Shown: positions 63,395 to 64,000 of the stretch, one piece after another
Layout of the letters: each line of letters begins with the position of its first letter
Numbering within the stretch: the first letter of the stretch is position 1
NCBI GenBank assembly: GCA_965223105.1
Contig: OZ244987.1
Coordinates: 2,480,001 to 2,544,000, forward strand
Direction: 5' to 3'
Length of the DNA: 64,000 nt
Source: JABDMH01 sp965223105
Lineage (GTDB): Bacteria; Bacteroidota; Bacteroidia; Chitinophagales; Saprospiraceae
The notes under the pieces: model-generated
The model's input: only the letters and a program-made list of their open reading frames with translations
Told to the model about the DNA's origin: nothing
Database searches by the model: none
Position numbers and translations under genes: made by a program

Positions 63395-64000
63395 ATGAGA
63401 CTATTTTTTTGTAGTATAATTCTGGCTTCTATGGTCAATTTTGTGCAGGGGCAGGCAAATCGTTGGCAACAGAAGGTTGACTACCGGATGCACATAGACT
63501 TTGATGTGGAAACTCATCAATATTTAGGAAAGCAGGAATTGTTTTACTTCAACAACTCACCAGACACACTACAACAAGTGTTTTACCATCTATACTTTAA
63601 TGCCTTTCAGCCTGGCAGTATGATGGATGTGAGATCAAGAACACTGAGAGATCCTGACCCTAGAATAGGAGATAGGATTTTGAAGCTTACACCGGAAGAA
63701 AGAGGTTATATTAAAGTCGACCGCTTGACCCAAGATGGTATGCCAGTACATTATTTAGAGAATGGAACAATTCTCGAAGTTAAATTGGCAAATCCCATTC
63801 TACCAAAAAGTGCAGTTTTATTTGAAATGACTTGGCGTGCTCAAGTACCGTTGCAGATCAGGAGGTCAGGACGTGACAATAAAGAAGGTATTGACTATTC
63901 CATGTCCCAGTGGTATCCGAAAATGTGCGAATACGATGTGCAAGGATGGCATGCCAATCCCTATGTGCAAAGAGAGTTTTATGGTGTCTGGGGCAATTAC
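63395..64000 (+). CDS. M1-like metallopeptidase, N-terminal part (runs off window)
   Basis: An open frame of 202 codons from ATG 63395 to the window edge. It begins with a signal peptide (MRLFFCSIILASMVNFVQGQ), then the N-terminal beta domain seen in M1 aminopeptidase relatives: YRMHIDFDVETHQYLGKQEL, NNSPDTLQQVFYHLYFNAF, and ISQWYPKMCEYD-like SMSQWYPKMCEYDVQGWHAN. The gluzincin HExxH site would lie beyond the window, so the peptidase call is provisional. Confidence 0.8.
   Translation, partial: MRLFFCSIILASMVNFVQGQANRWQQKVDYRMHIDFDVETHQYLGKQELFYFNNSPDTLQQVFYHLYFNAFQPGSMMDVRSRTLRDPDPRIGDRILKLTPEERGYIKVDRLTQDGMPVHYLENGTILEVKLANPILPKSAVLFEMTWRAQVPLQIRRSGRDNKEGIDYSMSQWYPKMCEYDVQGWHANPYVQREFYGVWGNY

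Overview
The window looks like a chromosomal stretch of a Bacteroidota bacterium, probably of the Saprospiria/Lewinella type. The grounds are a type IX secretion sorting domain on a giant secreted protease, several Peptidase_S74 (tail-fibre chaperone) surface proteins, a 3-coathanger domain protein, TSP3/OmpA proteins, start codons with little Shine-Dalgarno signal, and several TAnnTTTG-type -7 promoter boxes. Genes are mostly monocistronic or in short runs and both strands are used evenly. Housekeeping genes (trmD, pyrE, purE, rpsU, gatC, arfB, two tRNAs) are mixed with accessory ones.

Layout. 0.2-4.4 kb: prolyl oligopeptidase, M20 dipeptidase and trmD on +. 4.4-9.1 kb: a minus-strand run pyrE > M42 peptidase > UbiA-like membrane protein > beta-barrel > DUF3179 lipoprotein. 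9.1-18.3 kb: Nudix protein, a 2177-residue secreted S8-like protein with T9SS signal, and an OmpA/TSP3 protein. 18.4-22.0 kb: purE, a CoxG-like protein, an ornithine-cyclodeaminase-family enzyme, a glycosylasparaginase-type enzyme and arfB. 22-31 kb: class III cyclase/TPR protein, lipoprotein, Ig-like protein, PD40-amidohydrolase, beta-lactamase-fold hydrolase. 31-43.4 kb: sulfatase, S74 proteins (one broken), a TetR/cupin pair with two palindromic operators, a metallophosphoesterase, small secreted proteins. 43.7-48.8 kb: a Fic protein with clustered operator half-sites, and a 1110-residue cyclase-AraC-STAND ATPase-TPR fusion. 48.8-57.6 kb: two tRNA loci with remarkable repeat structures, and between them rpsU, a desaturase, an SDR, a 2-hydroxyacid dehydrogenase, an aldo/keto reductase and an S74 protein. 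57.6-64 kb: SGNH hydrolase, deoxynucleoside kinase, gatC, ABC ATPase, PduO-type adenosyltransferase with DUF6580, CPBP protease and a truncated M1-peptidase-like gene.

The most unusual material is around the tRNAs. tRNA-Leu(UAA) is flanked on its 3' side by two near-identical GIY-YIG genes, the outer one preceded by a 20-nt copy of the tRNA-Leu 3' end. On its 5' side lie 148-bp tandem repeats made from its promoter and a scrambled 5' half. tRNA-Gly(GCC) is followed by 167-bp tandem repeats, each holding a 16-nt tRNA-Gly 3' end and terminator hairpins. A third 3'-end fragment sits alone near 45.0 kb. All these 3' fragments break at or inside the T-loop, which suggests repeated recombination at a fixed tRNA position.

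All family calls come from reading the sequence and remembered motifs; no database search was run.
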